Positions 13,601-24,189 of a stretch of 64,000 bases of DNA are shown piece after piece. Both the position numbers and the translations under genes were made by a program. Source of the stretch: Brasenia schreberi (Eukaryota; Streptophyta; Magnoliopsida; Nymphaeales; Cabombaceae); assembly GCA_036023115.1 (NCBI GenBank), contig JAYKKT010000059.1, forward strand, positions 8,772,001 to 8,836,000. Reading direction: 5' to 3'. The notes beneath the pieces are model-generated. The model saw nothing but the letters and a program-made list of their open reading frames with translations, ran no database searches and was not told the DNA's origin. Position 1 is the stretch's first letter. Every line of letters begins with the position of its first letter.

Positions 13601-16531
13601 TATTAAAGATATTGGTAAGCTACGTTACTTTCTTGACATCGAAGTGGCATATTCAGGTATCGATATTTTTTTGAGTCAAAGAAAATATACATTAGATCTA
13701 TTGAAAGATACTAAGATACAGAATGTAAGCTGATTTATACACCTATGGATGTGAATCAGAAGTTATAGGTTGATGATGGAGGAGATAAAGTTGGTGTAGT
13801 TAGATACCAACAATTAATTGGCAAATTGATATATCTAAAAATTACAAATTCCAATATTGCCTATGTAGTGGGAATTATAAGTCATTTTATGCAAGCTCCC
13901 TCTAAGAAACATATAGATGCAATATTTCATATTCTCTAAGTATCTAAAAAGTACATATGGACATGAAGCAAACGACTGCTCTAAAATTGAAATTAATATA
14001 AATGCATATTGGGCAAGTTCTAGAGATAATAGGAAATCCACTTGAGGATATGTGGCTTTTCTTGGAAAAGTAAGAAACAAAATGTGGTCGCAAGATCAAG
14101 TCGAGTCGAGAACATCGAGTCATGGCTCAAGCCTACTTGTGAATTATTTGATTAAAACAATTACTTAATGAGCTTTGATTTAGTGGAGATTATGCAAATG
14201 GACTCATTTGTGACAATCAAGCTGCCATTGCATATGCCTTTAACCAGGTGTTTCATGAAAGAACCAAACATATTGAAATTGATTGTCATTTTATTAGAGA
14301 GAAAAGAACCTATCTAGAGACATCACCACTAGCTTGTCAATTCAAATGATCAATTGGTGAATGTTTTCACTCACAAAGTCTTTGGGTGGTCCTTCAATAA
14401 GTTATATTTGTAACAAGCTTGGTGCATATGACCTATATGCTCCAACTTGAGGAGGAGTGTTCTTAAGTAGTTGTTTTTAAAGATAGCTGTAAATTAGGTT
14501 CATTAATGACACTTATGTAATTTAGATTAGTGTAATGCTGGTATTTAAAAGAGAGAAACCCTACCAACAACTTAATGATTTTTAGTGGAAGAAAAGAAGA
14601 AAGAGAGACAGTCGACTGTAATCCTCTTCTATCTTCTAAAAAAGGTTTGAAAGATAATTGATGCACACTTGAATCGCCAAATGTATCATGATTTGCATGT
14701 TGCTGAATATTTCCTTAATCCTTCTATTCGATTTACTCCCAACTTTCTAGAGGACGAATAAGTGAAAAAAGGTATATTAAATGCAACTGACCTTGTAAAA
14801 GATCATCTACTCGTTACAATATCCATTTAGAGTTAAGCAAGTATACATAAAGTCTTCAAGATTTTGGAAGGTCAATTGTAATTCAACTCTGCTCCCAAAT
14901 ACGACCAAGTATTATATATTTTTATTGATATTTATTTAAGTTATCAATTGATTAAGTTTGAATATTTCTTATTAATCATTTATCATGTTTTATTTCATAT
15001 GAATGATAGACTCACTTTGGTTTAGATGCACCGAACTTGTTAAGGTTTGTTAAAGGTATATTGAGTCAAACATGCATTTCGAGTGGGTGCGATAGAAATT
15101 AGAGTTTTTTCAAACGCTTTCACACGAAAAAAGGAAATAGGATGGAATATGCTCGACCACGTGATTTGGTATACATTGCATATAACATAAAGTTAAGGCA
15201 AAAGTAACAAGTTTAAAAAGATGTATTGCTACTCACTAGTTCTTTCTTATTAATAATAAATGATTGACGATTATATTATATTTGATATTGTTGATAATAT
15301 AGATATTCTTTCTTTATAAATAAATGCAAAAAGATGTAAGAAGGGCAAGTAAGGTGTCATATGACCCGTTGAGCTACAAAAATATTGATATTCTTGATGA
15401 TTTGGTCGAAGTGGAGGAGCTCCCATCAATTTAGAGGATGAAAACGTGAAGGCACTCCAAGCCGAAGCAGAACTTGGAGTTAGAGATGATGAAGAAGATA
15501 AGGTGTTGGATGGGTGGATCCAATTATAGAGAAGGAAGAGGGAGGGATGATGATGATGATGGTGATCATGACTATGTCGATTACAATGCTTTTGTTGATT
15601 ATGATCCACGTTGAGGATGATTATTGTAAATGTAATTGTAACTTTGTAACGTTCTGGTATGGATGATTGGAACTTTGTTGTTTGTTAAATGTATTTCATA
15701 TTTACGTTATGAATGATTGTTTATTATGACATGTTATTTAACTTTGTTATGCTCAATCTCAGAGTGATAGAGTGTTATCTTCTCATAATCTCTCTGAATA
15801 TTTGTATAGAGTCATAATCATTTATTAGGAATTATCTGTTTTAAATCAAGTTTTTGGATTCGATTTTGTTTAATACTGATTGTGATATATATGTTTCATT
15901 CAATCATTTCAATTCTTGTATTTTTTAGATTTATTAATATGTTTTAGATTTTTTTAATAATTTTTTTAAAAATTGCACTGTAAGTACGATACGGCGTATC
16001 GGTGCGTAGTGTGATATGGGCACCGATACACTTTTTACAAGATTGGTTCCATCCTTTGGAACACAACTCTTTCCCTTTTATAACCAAACCAAATCAAGCC
16101 ACATAACAAATGGAACTGAACCAAACTGCTGGTTTGGTTCAGTTCTTACAGTTTCGTTCTGTTTCACTAGTTCCTTGAACACCCGTACTGTTGACTCTTG
16201 TTACATAATATTGGTTGCTTACTTCATGGGACAACATACTTTATTTTTCAACTTAATAAACGGCTTCACACTCCATTTTTCTATTTTGTGTATGTTATCC
16301 TTTTGAGAATCTGTAAAAGTAACCTCATTCCATACACACAAGTAAGCCTTTTCCATTATTAGATGGGGTCGGTTACATGGATTCATTGAGCCTTATCATA
16401 ATTTGTAAAATTCATGGTAGATAAGTCCAATCAGAAGCCTAAGACAACCCTCCTCCTTTATCTGGGCTTGGGACCGGTCATGTAAGGGTGATCCCTTACA
16501 TGAGTAGAGTTTAAAAGTAACCTGATTCCAT

Positions 16532-16613
<82 letters not shown>

Positions 16614-19600
16614 ATATATGTATATGCAAGAAGTTGGTTTCTCTTATGCATTGATTCCTTTTGCTGATATTATGTGAAGTCTGTTTGTATGCACATATAT
16701 ATGCATTGTTTTGTGTCCTTAGATTTAGGTATCGGATTTTCATTTGATTTATAACAATCAAAATCATGTGGCTCTGTATGATATCGTTATGTGGCAGATT
16801 TCTTGGTTGTAATGATGAAACCTAGATGTTTTTATGAAGGTGCGATATCCCCAAAACTTAATGAGTTCATGTTTGATTACAGGTCTGTGACAGATTTATT
16901 AATCGCCGGCTTGTCCAGAAGTTCTATGATAGAATTCTCACGATAGGGCTTCAGGGTTATGCTCAATTGTACTCCCTTGATAGCTTATTTACTCATTTTC
17001 TGTAACATGACTTTTTCTGGTTCTTTCTTTTTTCTTCACATCAGCAATTGTTGCTTGATCAAATTTGTATCTGCTGCCCAAAAGGGTGACAGAACACTGG
17101 CTTAAGGGTTTGACTCGACTCTCCGATGGGAGGTCAGAAGTTGAGTACCCAGTGTTTGATAGGGGTCTGCCTAAACTAGGCCATACACAGAACTCCTAAT
17201 TTGCTCGTTGTTTCCAATGATTTGACATATGTTGTTATGCTCATTGTAGGCATCAACCAATACTTTCACGTCTTACAGACTGGGAACGTATTGAAAAGGT
17301 CCCCCCTCCCTTCTGATCCTCAATTGTTTGCTGACCATGTCATTCTAATTCTTAAGAAGCAAAGCATTATCAGATCCATGGTATGAATTTTCTGTGCCAT
17401 GTGCCTTTGCACATGTTGTAATATCCATGACATTTTGATAGCAAAGACGTTTATGTTGTAGTGTAACTTATGATTATGATTTACATTGTGAGAGTTGGAT
17501 CTCTTACTCTCTTTCCCTGCCTATTTGTATTGTTACATAATGAGAACTCTCTCTCTCTCTCTCTCTCTCTCGGATGAGAATTGGTAATGAAAGTTTTGCT
17601 CTTAGAAGAAAAAAAATCATGAAGGTTAGCCGTTTTCTTGGTAGATGATACTGTTATAATATAACTGCTATAGTTTAAGTATGCACATTTCATTTTTAGT
17701 CTCATTCAATTTCCATATCGTACTTTTTTTAAAAGAGTTTCTGTTTTCGGGTCAGCAACTTGCCTTTTTGTACAACTGGCGGTTTGGCTAGTTTCTGGCC
17801 CTCATCTTCTGTATTTTGGGACCTTTATAAGTTTACTCCTTATCAAATGTAATACATATGCCATTAGCACTTGTTAAATGAAATGTTATTGTATCGTTCA
17901 AAGTGATTAGGCTAGTTTACCCATATATAAATCTTTATTGTGTCTTTAACTTGACACCTGATCTTGTTTAAGTGTTTACTAGTGATCCCAATGTGAAGAA
18001 CATTCAAGAAAATGGTGTATCTCTTTATTGGTAAAGTTATATGTAACTACCAACCAAACATAACTGGTCAGTTTCCATGCCCTACCTGTTCCTCTGAGGC
18101 CCGACCTTCATCTGAGAGTTCCAGGATCTAAAGTTAGAAAAGGACTGAACCTGTTATCAAATTGTCAAATTTGTGTATGGTACCACCTGATCAGGAATGT
18201 CATATGCTAATTTGTCTTGCAGACTGTTATAGATTGTTAGGTGTCGTTCTGTGTTGTTGTTCTGAGTCTTAGTGTAGGCTTTGTTCATTTAGTAGTACTT
18301 AAGAATAATTAAGGGTATTTTAGTCATTCAAGTTAGACAACTTATAAATAGGTAAATTAGGGTTAAACCTAAAAAATAAGAAGAAAGGCTGGACGGCTGC
18401 CTGTGTGGGCCGATTTTGGTGTCTTGAGGCAGATTGGAGGCATTCCTCCATTTCAAGAGGATTGAAGAAAGGCTGGACGGCTGCCTGTGTTTGGCCTCAT
18501 GTTCTCTTGTACATCATTTTCCATCCAGGATTGTATTCTCTTTCCTGATTAATGCATGAACAACTATGCGGAAAATAAAATATGGATTCCACACCGACTT
18601 TTGTATATGTGTTACCTTATGTAACTTCTGGAATTTCATTCTAGTAGCGTCCATCTTTTCTTTGGTTGGTTGTTGTACAGGGACTTTATGTGTATTTATT
18701 GTATCTTTCTATTCATTCATGCAGCATAAATCTTTTCCCATTTGGTGGTTATATGGCTTAATTTTATTTTGATTTTGCTCATTCAGTTTTTCCCATTTGT
18801 TTTGATAGTCACGTTCAGTCCGGGACTTTGACAACCATGTAACATGTCTTGTTGGGAAATTCGAGGTATTGAGCCCCTGCTAATCTGCTCAGTGAACCTA
18901 TTTTTATTATTGTTACTTTCACTAAGATGGGCATCTCTGTTTCTCAGACGGTGGACACATATTATCGCCATTGTAGCAGTACTAGTTATGTTGAAAATGT
19001 ATCTGTCCCGTTGCTATGTATTAGTGCTTTGGATGATCCAGTCTGCACAAAAGAAGCAATTCCATGGGATGAATGCAGGTATCATTCTTGACCACTGTAT
19101 TTTAAACGGAAATGTTATTAATAATAAATTGGTATATTGTTTTATTGAATTTGAATCTATCAAATACTAAAGGCCTTTTTTCAGGGCAAATAGGAATATT
19201 GTCTTGGCTACTACTGCCCATGGAGGACACTTGGGTTACTTTGAAGGAATTGGTGCTTCCCGTATTTGGTATATTTCTTCTTTTCATTAGAGATAGTTGT
19301 GAATTTACAATAAAATACATTAATAAACAATATTGTGTTTCTGATATCATGACATCCAAGTTCAAAATGAGGGAGGAGGAGGCCAAGGGAGAAAGTGAAT
19401 AGTGGTCATGCCCAGCCATGGCTAGAAAGGCAAAGGGCTCTTGAGGTTTTTAAAGTTCGTAGAGTACACAATCCAATAGATATATTATCATCACCAAGCT
19501 CGGATAAAGGAGGGTTATGTTAGTTAGCCAACAACGAGCGTATAACTTTCTGTAACTTTTAGCTGAGAATACAGCACTAGTGCACCAGATCTAATCAAAT

Positions 19601-21190
19601 TTAAGTGTGCTTAGGCCAATAATACAAGAGCAAATGACTTTCTAAGAAATTCTTGTGTTGTCTTTCTAGCTGATGCTGTCTATTATGGGAAAATGCTTAG
19701 TTAAGTATATATAATCACCATCAACTAATGCTACATATTGAACTTGAAAGGAGAACGTAAGTTTTAGCAACTTACCTAATTGATTTTTAATAGTGTTAGC
19801 ACTTTCAAAAGGGATTATGGAAGGTGTTTTTCATTAAGCACTAAGAACAAATCGGCGAGTTGTTTCAAGTTCTTAATAAAGTAAAGCATTCATATCATGA
19901 TTTTCTGTAGACACCAGTGATTAAGTGATAATTATCATTCCTAGATGCGGATTGCGGATACAGTTTGTAACATAGATAAGTCTTGGAACAATAAGCAAAT
20001 CTTGTGAAATCAGGATCAAGGATACAAGCATAGTATATATATATCTACGTACGGATGATGCATTTATTTATGTGCATTAAATATGAGATAAGAAGAGTCA
20101 GCTATTTGCAGAAAGCCATCACGTTTGACTGTCTTCAGAAGTATGTGTTCAAAATTGACTCTAAATTCATCAGTTAACTCTGGTTAAAGAAATCTGAAAT
20201 GTTATCATTGTTTATATGAAAGAAGACAATAAAGCCCAAAGATGATTTATTTTCTAGAAGATAAAGCACAATGATGCTGTTCATCTTACGTTGGCCATTT
20301 GAGATTCGTTCAAATAAAGTAGTGGGTGGGTGCATTTTGTAACTATTCTTAAGCTGTATTAGACATGAAGGTATGAACAAGTTCTTTGTCATCGATTATA
20401 GTTCACCAAGAATAGAGACATCAAGTGTAAATCAAAGTTGAAAGGTAAGATGTATCTTAAAATAAAAAACAGCAAGTGGTTATGAAATTAACTTTAAACC
20501 ATCACCATTATAAAGCCAGGGACACCGGACTTGGCATAACAGTTTCCAAAAACAAGGTCTGACAATGTCGATGAAGTGCCATAGTCGGTCTAGCGTCAAC
20601 ATCGCACATGCTTAACCAAAGCATCCACGTCACAGATTATTCTTGTACGTCACTATGAGGTTGCTGTTGCAGCCTCAGGTCCTCTCTCTCTCTCTTTTGC
20701 GCTGACATGTTATTTTTGTTAGATTTTCACTCTGGTCAACATGTTTCTAATTCAAGGAAGTAAACGTTTGCAACCCTCTAGGAGAAAGTTGGTAGGATTG
20801 TCGACGCACAAAATAAATACCGAGGTGTAGGAGTAACAAGGATGATATATTATATTTCTTTCTTAGTGAACTATGATGTGTTATACATGTACTCCTTTGA
20901 GGTTTTTCTTATTTATCGTGAATTAATGTTTCTTGATTTGCTGTAGTTCATACTTAACTCAGAGTTGCTCATCTTGTGATCGACCTTGCCAAACTTGCAA
21001 GTCCTATAGGTACGATTAATATCCATCTACACGCTTTTTTAAATAACAGATTGCTACCTTACTGTTTTGCAGGTGGGTGAGGGCAGTGGATGAATATTTC
21101 TTCGCACTGCATGGTAGTCCCTTCATGCATAGAGAAGACAAGGTACGTTAGTGCTCCTGTACAAGAGCTTCTATATTTACATACATCTTT

Positions 21191-21266
<76 letters not shown>

Positions 21267-21752
21267 CATTTCCTACTTGAAGCTGATATGGTGTTACTGC
21301 AGAGTGAAAGTGGTAGAGTACATGGATTTTCTGAATCATCAATAGACAAAGGGCCTTACGTAAATGTAATGGAGGATGGTATGATAACGGCTCTGGGCAG
21401 TGAAGCCGCCGGTAACAAAGAAACATTGGACGAACCTCATCATATATCAGAAATCCAAGTATCTTCTGAAGCTCTTCCAGATACATCTATAGCAGATGTA
21501 ACACAGCCAGGGCATAGTTCCAATCACGAAGATTCCTCTGATCCGGAACAACTTCCGATTATGGACGTTAATGTTGTATTGGCTCCAATGAAAAACAGTA
21601 TATGTCAGCTTTCACGGCATAATAAGTTGTCGATGTGGCTTCTTTTGTACATCGGGATAGTTACAACGTGGCCACTGGTTGGTTCTGCTCTTCGCATCTT
21701 CGGAAAGAGGAAGCTGAGAAGTGTTCTACCAGCAGCCTGGCTGAAAAGGTGA
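1649..21752 (+). CDS. EMB8/YheT-like alpha/beta-hydrolase, 14 exons, intact
   Basis: Exons read by eye, all GT-AG with phases that join: 1649-1908, 2020-2109, 2763-2824, 3683-3771, 4974-5063, 6541-6663, 6948-7025, 16883-16968, 17250-17298, 18809-18865, 18948-19078, 19185-19268, 21073-21142, 21303-21752. The spliced frame is 1719 nt (572 aa) with no stop. An N-terminal membrane segment lies at about residues 22-45. The hydrolase core follows, with [16 protein letters not shown], the nucleophile elbow GTSIG (Ser232), the acid in ALDDPV (Asp357/358) and the base in HGGH (His387). A hydrophobic C-terminal segment lies near residue 540. The layout matches the Arabidopsis At1g34340 type, recalled from memory. 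Family members are membrane-anchored esterase or lipase-like enzymes of uncertain substrate. The start is the ATG at 1649; an upstream GTG in frame is not needed. Intron 7 (7026-16882) is packed with transposons, yet every exon is intact. The donor after exon 9 (AAG|GTCCCC) is weak and is the least certain junction. Confidence 0.9.
4209..4652 (+). mobile_element. RTE-like LINE 3' fragment in hydrolase intron 4
   Basis: The translation contains motifs shared with the other LINE copies here ([44 protein letters not shown]). These belong to the C-terminal domain after the reverse transcriptase. The fragment is on the gene's own strand, lacks both ends, and carries stops and a frameshift after position 4459. 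It is an old, inactive relic. Confidence 0.85.
7480..8194 (+). mobile_element. RTE-like LINE, 5' endonuclease part, in intron 7
   Basis: The frame starting near 7483 reads [17 protein letters not shown], then the endonuclease signatures [14 protein letters not shown] and HILCLQ, and later [11 protein letters not shown]. It matches the complete LINE at 27650-30611 almost residue for residue, but has a stop where that copy has LQETK (near 7857) and others downstream. It ends abruptly at the GDLNGHVG region, where an oppositely oriented copy begins. The nuclease would nick target DNA to prime reverse transcription; this copy is dead. Confidence 0.85.
8195..8931 (-). mobile_element. RTE-like LINE endonuclease fragment, inverted
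   Basis: On the minus strand a 223-codon open frame (8202-8873) reads from [21 protein letters not shown] through [34 protein letters not shown] and [10 protein letters not shown] to DVLGVS. It differs from the copy at 28288-29241 by only a few residues, so it is a young insertion. It abuts the + strand copy head to head, and about 238 bp (7957-8194 against 8693-8930) are present in both orientations, forming a long inverted repeat. It is a fragment, not a host gene. Confidence 0.85.
8932..9602 (-). mobile_element. Decayed copia-like gag region (minus strand)
   Basis: Minus-strand frames give broken pieces resembling copia Gag, for example [24 protein letters not shown] text and [20 protein letters not shown], which recalls the conserved LPDEFKxLVSxL stretch. 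Many stops and frameshifts interrupt it. A primer-binding site and LTR-like start follow at 9603-9615, which fits a minus-strand LTR retrotransposon. The assignment is by eye and moderate. Confidence 0.5.
9603..9614 (-). other. Copia primer-binding site (tRNA-Met-i type)
   Basis: The plus strand reads GTTCTGATACCA. Its complement, TGGTATCAGAAC, is the usual initiator tRNA-Met primer-binding site of Ty1/copia elements with one change near the end. TG follows at once at 9615, as expected for an LTR edge seen from the other strand. Confidence 0.6.
9615..9881 (-). mobile_element. Probable LTR of the minus-strand copia relic
   Basis: The segment starts with TG directly beside the primer-binding site and contains an AATAAAG-like stretch near 9721. 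Its far end is lost where the next LINE begins at about 9882. No partner LTR is seen, so the limits are only approximate. Confidence 0.4.
9882..13235 (-). mobile_element. Long RTE-like LINE copy, minus strand, split by a hAT
   Basis: Read on the minus strand, this runs from the endonuclease (near 13235, KWVRE-type start and GGDLNGHVG at about 12900) through the reverse transcriptase to the C-terminal domain near 9890. The catalytic box near 10370 reads [13 protein letters not shown], so both Asp residues remain. Frameshifts and stops disrupt the frames. A short tandem duplication lies at about 12775-12830. The element is interrupted at 10727-11866 by a non-autonomous hAT that duplicated 8 bp of the LINE, so the hAT arrived later. 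The 3' tail of the LINE is missing. Confidence 0.85.
10727..11866. mobile_element. Non-autonomous hAT element, 1140 bp, with TSD and TIRs
   Basis: Both ends are defined by the sequence. The 8-bp target duplication GATCTGCC stands at 10719-10726 and again at 11867-11874, and the interrupted LINE is continuous across it. Terminal inverted repeats are CAGTGTT at the left end and AACACTG at the right end. The first 130 bp and last 75 bp are crowded with CGTATCG/CGATACG motifs in both orientations, typical of hAT subterminal transposase-binding repeats. The AT-rich core has no long frame or transposase domain, so it needs a transposase supplied elsewhere. Confidence 0.92.
13262..14455 (+). mobile_element. 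Ty1/copia RT and RNase H fragment
   Basis: The frames read [38 protein letters not shown] and then, one frame over, [14 protein letters not shown], the copia reverse-transcriptase catalytic box. [18 protein letters not shown] and [12 protein letters not shown] follow. The RNase H part (to about 14440) is recognisable ([33 protein letters not shown]) but broken by stops. It ends in a purine-rich tract (GAGGAGG) at 14448-14455. It has no gag, integrase or 5' LTR, so it is a truncated relic in hydrolase intron 7. Confidence 0.88.
14456..14635 (+). mobile_element. Probable truncated 3' LTR of the copia relic
   Basis: TGTTCTTAAG begins directly after the polypurine tract, the expected position and start of a 3' LTR. 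The stretch has a TTTAAAAGAG-like promoter element near 14550. Similarity to the hAT copy at 26110-26150 starts at about 14636, so the LTR appears to be cut off there. Confidence 0.5.
14636..16045 (+). mobile_element. hAT transposase relic, copy A (C-terminal part)
   Basis: Broken frames read [25 protein letters not shown] and end in a glycine/Met-Asp-rich tail with [10 protein letters not shown]. The same order is seen in copy B at 25250-27565, and the two align over most of their length, including the untranslated 3' region. The right end has CGATACGG/CGTATCGG motifs at 15985-16030 and finishes TTTTTACAAGATTG. This resembles the end of copy B and the CAATG/CAGTG terminal repeats of the family. 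The N-terminal half is missing. Confidence 0.75.
16315..16531 (-). mobile_element. SINE-like element with 19-bp TSD (16334-16512)
   Basis: A 179-bp element (16334-16512) is bounded by a 19-bp direct repeat at 16315-16333 and 16513-16531 with one mismatch. Read on the minus strand it has the head GTAAGGGATCACCCTTACAT, then GGTCCCAAGCCC, GATAAAGGAGGAGGGTTG and TTAGGCTTC, and ends CCGACCCCATCTA-ATGGAAAAGGCTTA. The size and TTG-type 3' end recall angiosperm Au-type SINEs (from memory). It carries no frame and would use the LINE machinery. Confidence 0.8.
16534..16609. repeat. Compound (CT)n(TA)n microsatellite
   Basis: A CT run to about 16568 passes directly into a TA run ending near 16609, within hydrolase intron 7. 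It adjoins the target duplication of the SINE. Confidence 0.95.
18225..18560. mobile_element. Possible solo LTR in hydrolase intron 9
   Basis: The stretch starts TGTTATAG, holds a clear TATA-type promoter (CTTATAAATAGG at about 18340-18351) followed by AGGGTTAAACC, and carries an internal direct repeat of AAAGGCTGGACGGCTGCCTG at about 18385 and 18469. This is typical of an LTR, but I see no target duplication and no polyprotein beside it. It could instead be another kind of repeat. Confidence 0.35.
19269..21072. other. Hydrolase intron 12, no gene recognised
   Basis: AT-rich intron. A short patch near 19496-19545 (CGGATAAAGGAGGGTTATGT) resembles the head of the SINE/LINE family and may be a decayed fragment. 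The remainder holds only chance frames and a short CT run near 20690. Confidence 0.5.
21196..21264. repeat. (TA)n microsatellite in the last intron
   Basis: About 34 perfect TA units lie between hydrolase exons 13 and 14. Frames reading IYIYIY here are artefacts of the repeat. Confidence 0.97.
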
Positions 21753-21845
21753 AGGACTTCAGTGGTTTGTATTCTTTGTTTTCCTATGTTGATCAATCGT
21801 TGTTGTACATATCCAGATACCCTTTTAAAGGTGTATTTTCTGTTC

Positions 21846-21851
21846 AATAAA
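21846..21851 (+). terminator. Candidate poly(A) signal of the hydrolase gene
   Basis: AATAAA lies 94 nt after the stop codon at 21752 and is followed by T-rich sequence, a plausible near-upstream element for plant polyadenylation. The cleavage site is not visible. Confidence 0.5.
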
Positions 21852-22429
21852 GGCCCTTTATCCAGGTATTCAGTGGTCTGAAAATTTGTCATATTTACTT
21901 GAGGGTGGGGGGGGGGGCGCGGGCATTTTGCTGTACTTTGCTTATGCATCCTAAATGAAAAGTCCACAATGGTTCAAATGGAAAAACATTTCTTGAGTGA
22001 CGGGTGGTCTCCATTTTTATGATGGAGCGCAGCCAAGGTACCTTGAACTAATGTGGCGAGTTCGTGTCTGTTGTGTTTTTCCATTTTGTGTTAAGTTGGT
22101 CAAGCCGAACAGTCTTGTATGCAGTCAAACAAACTGACTTGCAGTGATGCAAATACATGGGATTTCTATTTTGTATTAATCCTATTAGTGGTATAGATCA
22201 TGTGGATTTATTATATTGTTATATTTCAAATGACACGCTGCAAAATAAAGTAGAATTGGATTAGGTAGATTCAAATGGATCTTGAGCCCCAAACACTTCT
22301 AAGAGATACATGACTTGGGCGCATGACAATCAGATTATTTTTGTTATGGTAACAACATTGTTCTTAATTAATGTGTAAGATGTTACACAAATCTAAGTGA
22401 AAGTTTTCATTATTTTATAATAGACTCTA

Positions 22430-22690
22430 GATATATTGCAAATGATGATATTGAGATTGATTAAAGTGGACCAAATGATTTATTTGTTGATTGGTTGAGT
22501 GATAATATATGTGATGATGCATTTATTGACGGCAAGGGTGATCAACTTAATTATGCGTTTGTGTTTGTTACAAATGCAGTATTTTGTAGTCGAGATGATA
22601 TGATTGAGTGGGTAAAAGATGTTGAGAGGAAGCACAATAATGCTATCATCATTCTCTAGTCGAAAAGTAAAGAGTGAAAAATACACTATG
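22430..22690 (+). pseudogene. MULE-type transposase N-terminal relic
   Basis: The frame (with stops) reads GPNDLFVDWLSDNICDDAF, DQLNYAFVFVTNAVFCSRDD and MIEWVKDVERKHNNAIIIL. The last part recalls the conserved F-x-S-R-D-D-M-I-E-W start of FAR1/MULE-related plant transposases. A second copy is at 62755-63340. No catalytic domain or terminal repeats are seen here. Confidence 0.5.
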
Positions 22691-22799
22691 ACTTAGATAT
22701 GTATTGCATATTATCTTGAATTTAGAGGACCAATTACCTACTTAATTGTACGCTAATTCTATAAATTTACTTATTTGCTTAATTATATGTATTGAATTG

Positions 22800-23885
22800 G
22801 TCATCTAGAGCATGGTTTGAACGAACGATTCAATGATAGTGTTATGAGCCTTGGGTTTAGAAGAAGTGTAAGCAATCATACAATGTTTGTAAGGAATGGT
22901 AAATGTACTTGTGTTTTAATAGTGTATGTTTATGTCATCATAACGAGAGATAATAATAATGAAATCAAGGAGTTAAAGAGTCAACTACTAAACTTGTTTG
23001 ATACGAAGGATTTTGATTCTTTCCATTATTTCTTGGAAAGGAGCTCAAGGGGTATTTTCTTTGTTCAAAGAAAGTATACTCCAGATTTACTGAAGGACAC
23101 TAACATGCTAGAGTGTAAACCATGAACGGTTCATATGAATAGTAACTTGAAGTTGAGTTCAAAGATTGATGAACCATTACACGAACCTGGAAAGTATGAA
23201 AGGCTAGTGGGAAGACATATATTTGGCAATTACATGTCTAAATATTTCTTGTGATGTGAGTATAGCAAATCGATTTATTCACTGTCCTACCAGATCTCAT
23301 ATGAATGTTGTGAAACAAATATTGATATATTTGAAACACACTCCTGAAAATGGATTATTATATACAACTCATGATCACCTCAACGTGGAGGTGTTTACAT
23401 ATGCATATTGGGTAGGCTCTGTTGACGATAGATGATCTACCTCAAGATACCTAACAATGGTGAGAGGCAACATTGTCTCATGGAAAAGTAAAAAATAGAA
23501 TATGGTGGCCAAGTCATCCGTAGAAGCAGAGTATAGAGAGACAACTCTTGGAGTATGAGGTAATTTAGTTAAAATCTCTATTAAAAGAGCTTGACACTCT
23601 CACGAACGAATCAACCCTCTTCTATTTTGACAATTAAGCAACAATTCAAATAGCGACAAATCCATTATATCATGAGAGAACTAAGCATATTAAAATTGAT
23701 TGTCAAGACACAGTAAATGACCATTTTATAAGAGATGCAGTAAAGTAAGGAACAATTAAGATGAAATATGTACGAGCAGAAGAACAACGTGCAAATTTCT
23801 TAACAAAAGCTTTGGGAAAAAGAAGACTTAAAACTCCTTGATAAATTAGGGACTCAAAGTATCTTCATCCCAACTCGAGAGGGAG
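22800..23885 (+). mobile_element. Ty1/copia RT-RNase H fragment, degenerate
   Basis: Frames read NERFNDSVMSLGFRRSVSNH, CVLIVYVYVIITRDNN (the YVDD box decayed to YVYV), KRSSRGIFFVQRKYTPDLLK-type text, then [14 protein letters not shown] and KMKYVRAEEQRANFLTKALG from RNase H. Stops and frameshifts are frequent. A polypurine tract (GAGAGGGAG, 23877-23885) leads into the 3' LTR. The 5' half of the element is missing. Confidence 0.85.
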
Positions 23886-24180
23886 TGTTAGAGTCTATGA
23901 ATCATGTATTAGTTTATTCAGCTTTATTTTAATTTTATTTTTAAAGATATTGTTAAATAGAAATCACTTATCAAGGGTAATTAGGTCTTTTATGTAGTTA
24001 GACAACTTTGTTAAATAACCCTAGTGATTTGTCGATAATTAGGGGATAGGAGAAATAAAGAGGAAAGAGGTTGATAGCATAATTGGGACTATCAATGCCC
24101 TATTCACTCCAAAATTTCTTCTCCACTTGATTACTTTGATTAAGATTGCGTAGCTTGATTGTGTTGTTAATTATTCAACA
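23886..24180 (+). mobile_element. 3' LTR of the copia relic, 295 bp
   Basis: It starts TGTTAGAGTC directly after the polypurine tract and ends ATTCAACA, giving the TGTT...AACA inverted ends usual for LTRs. No matching 5' LTR is present, so the element is truncated on its left. Confidence 0.75.
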
Positions 24181-24189
24181 ATCACTACC

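Noticed and set aside
21090..21752. A 220-codon frame spanning hydrolase exons 13 and 14
   Set aside because: It only reads through the (TA)n intron as IYIYIY. The splice sites at 21142 and 21303 give the true exons.
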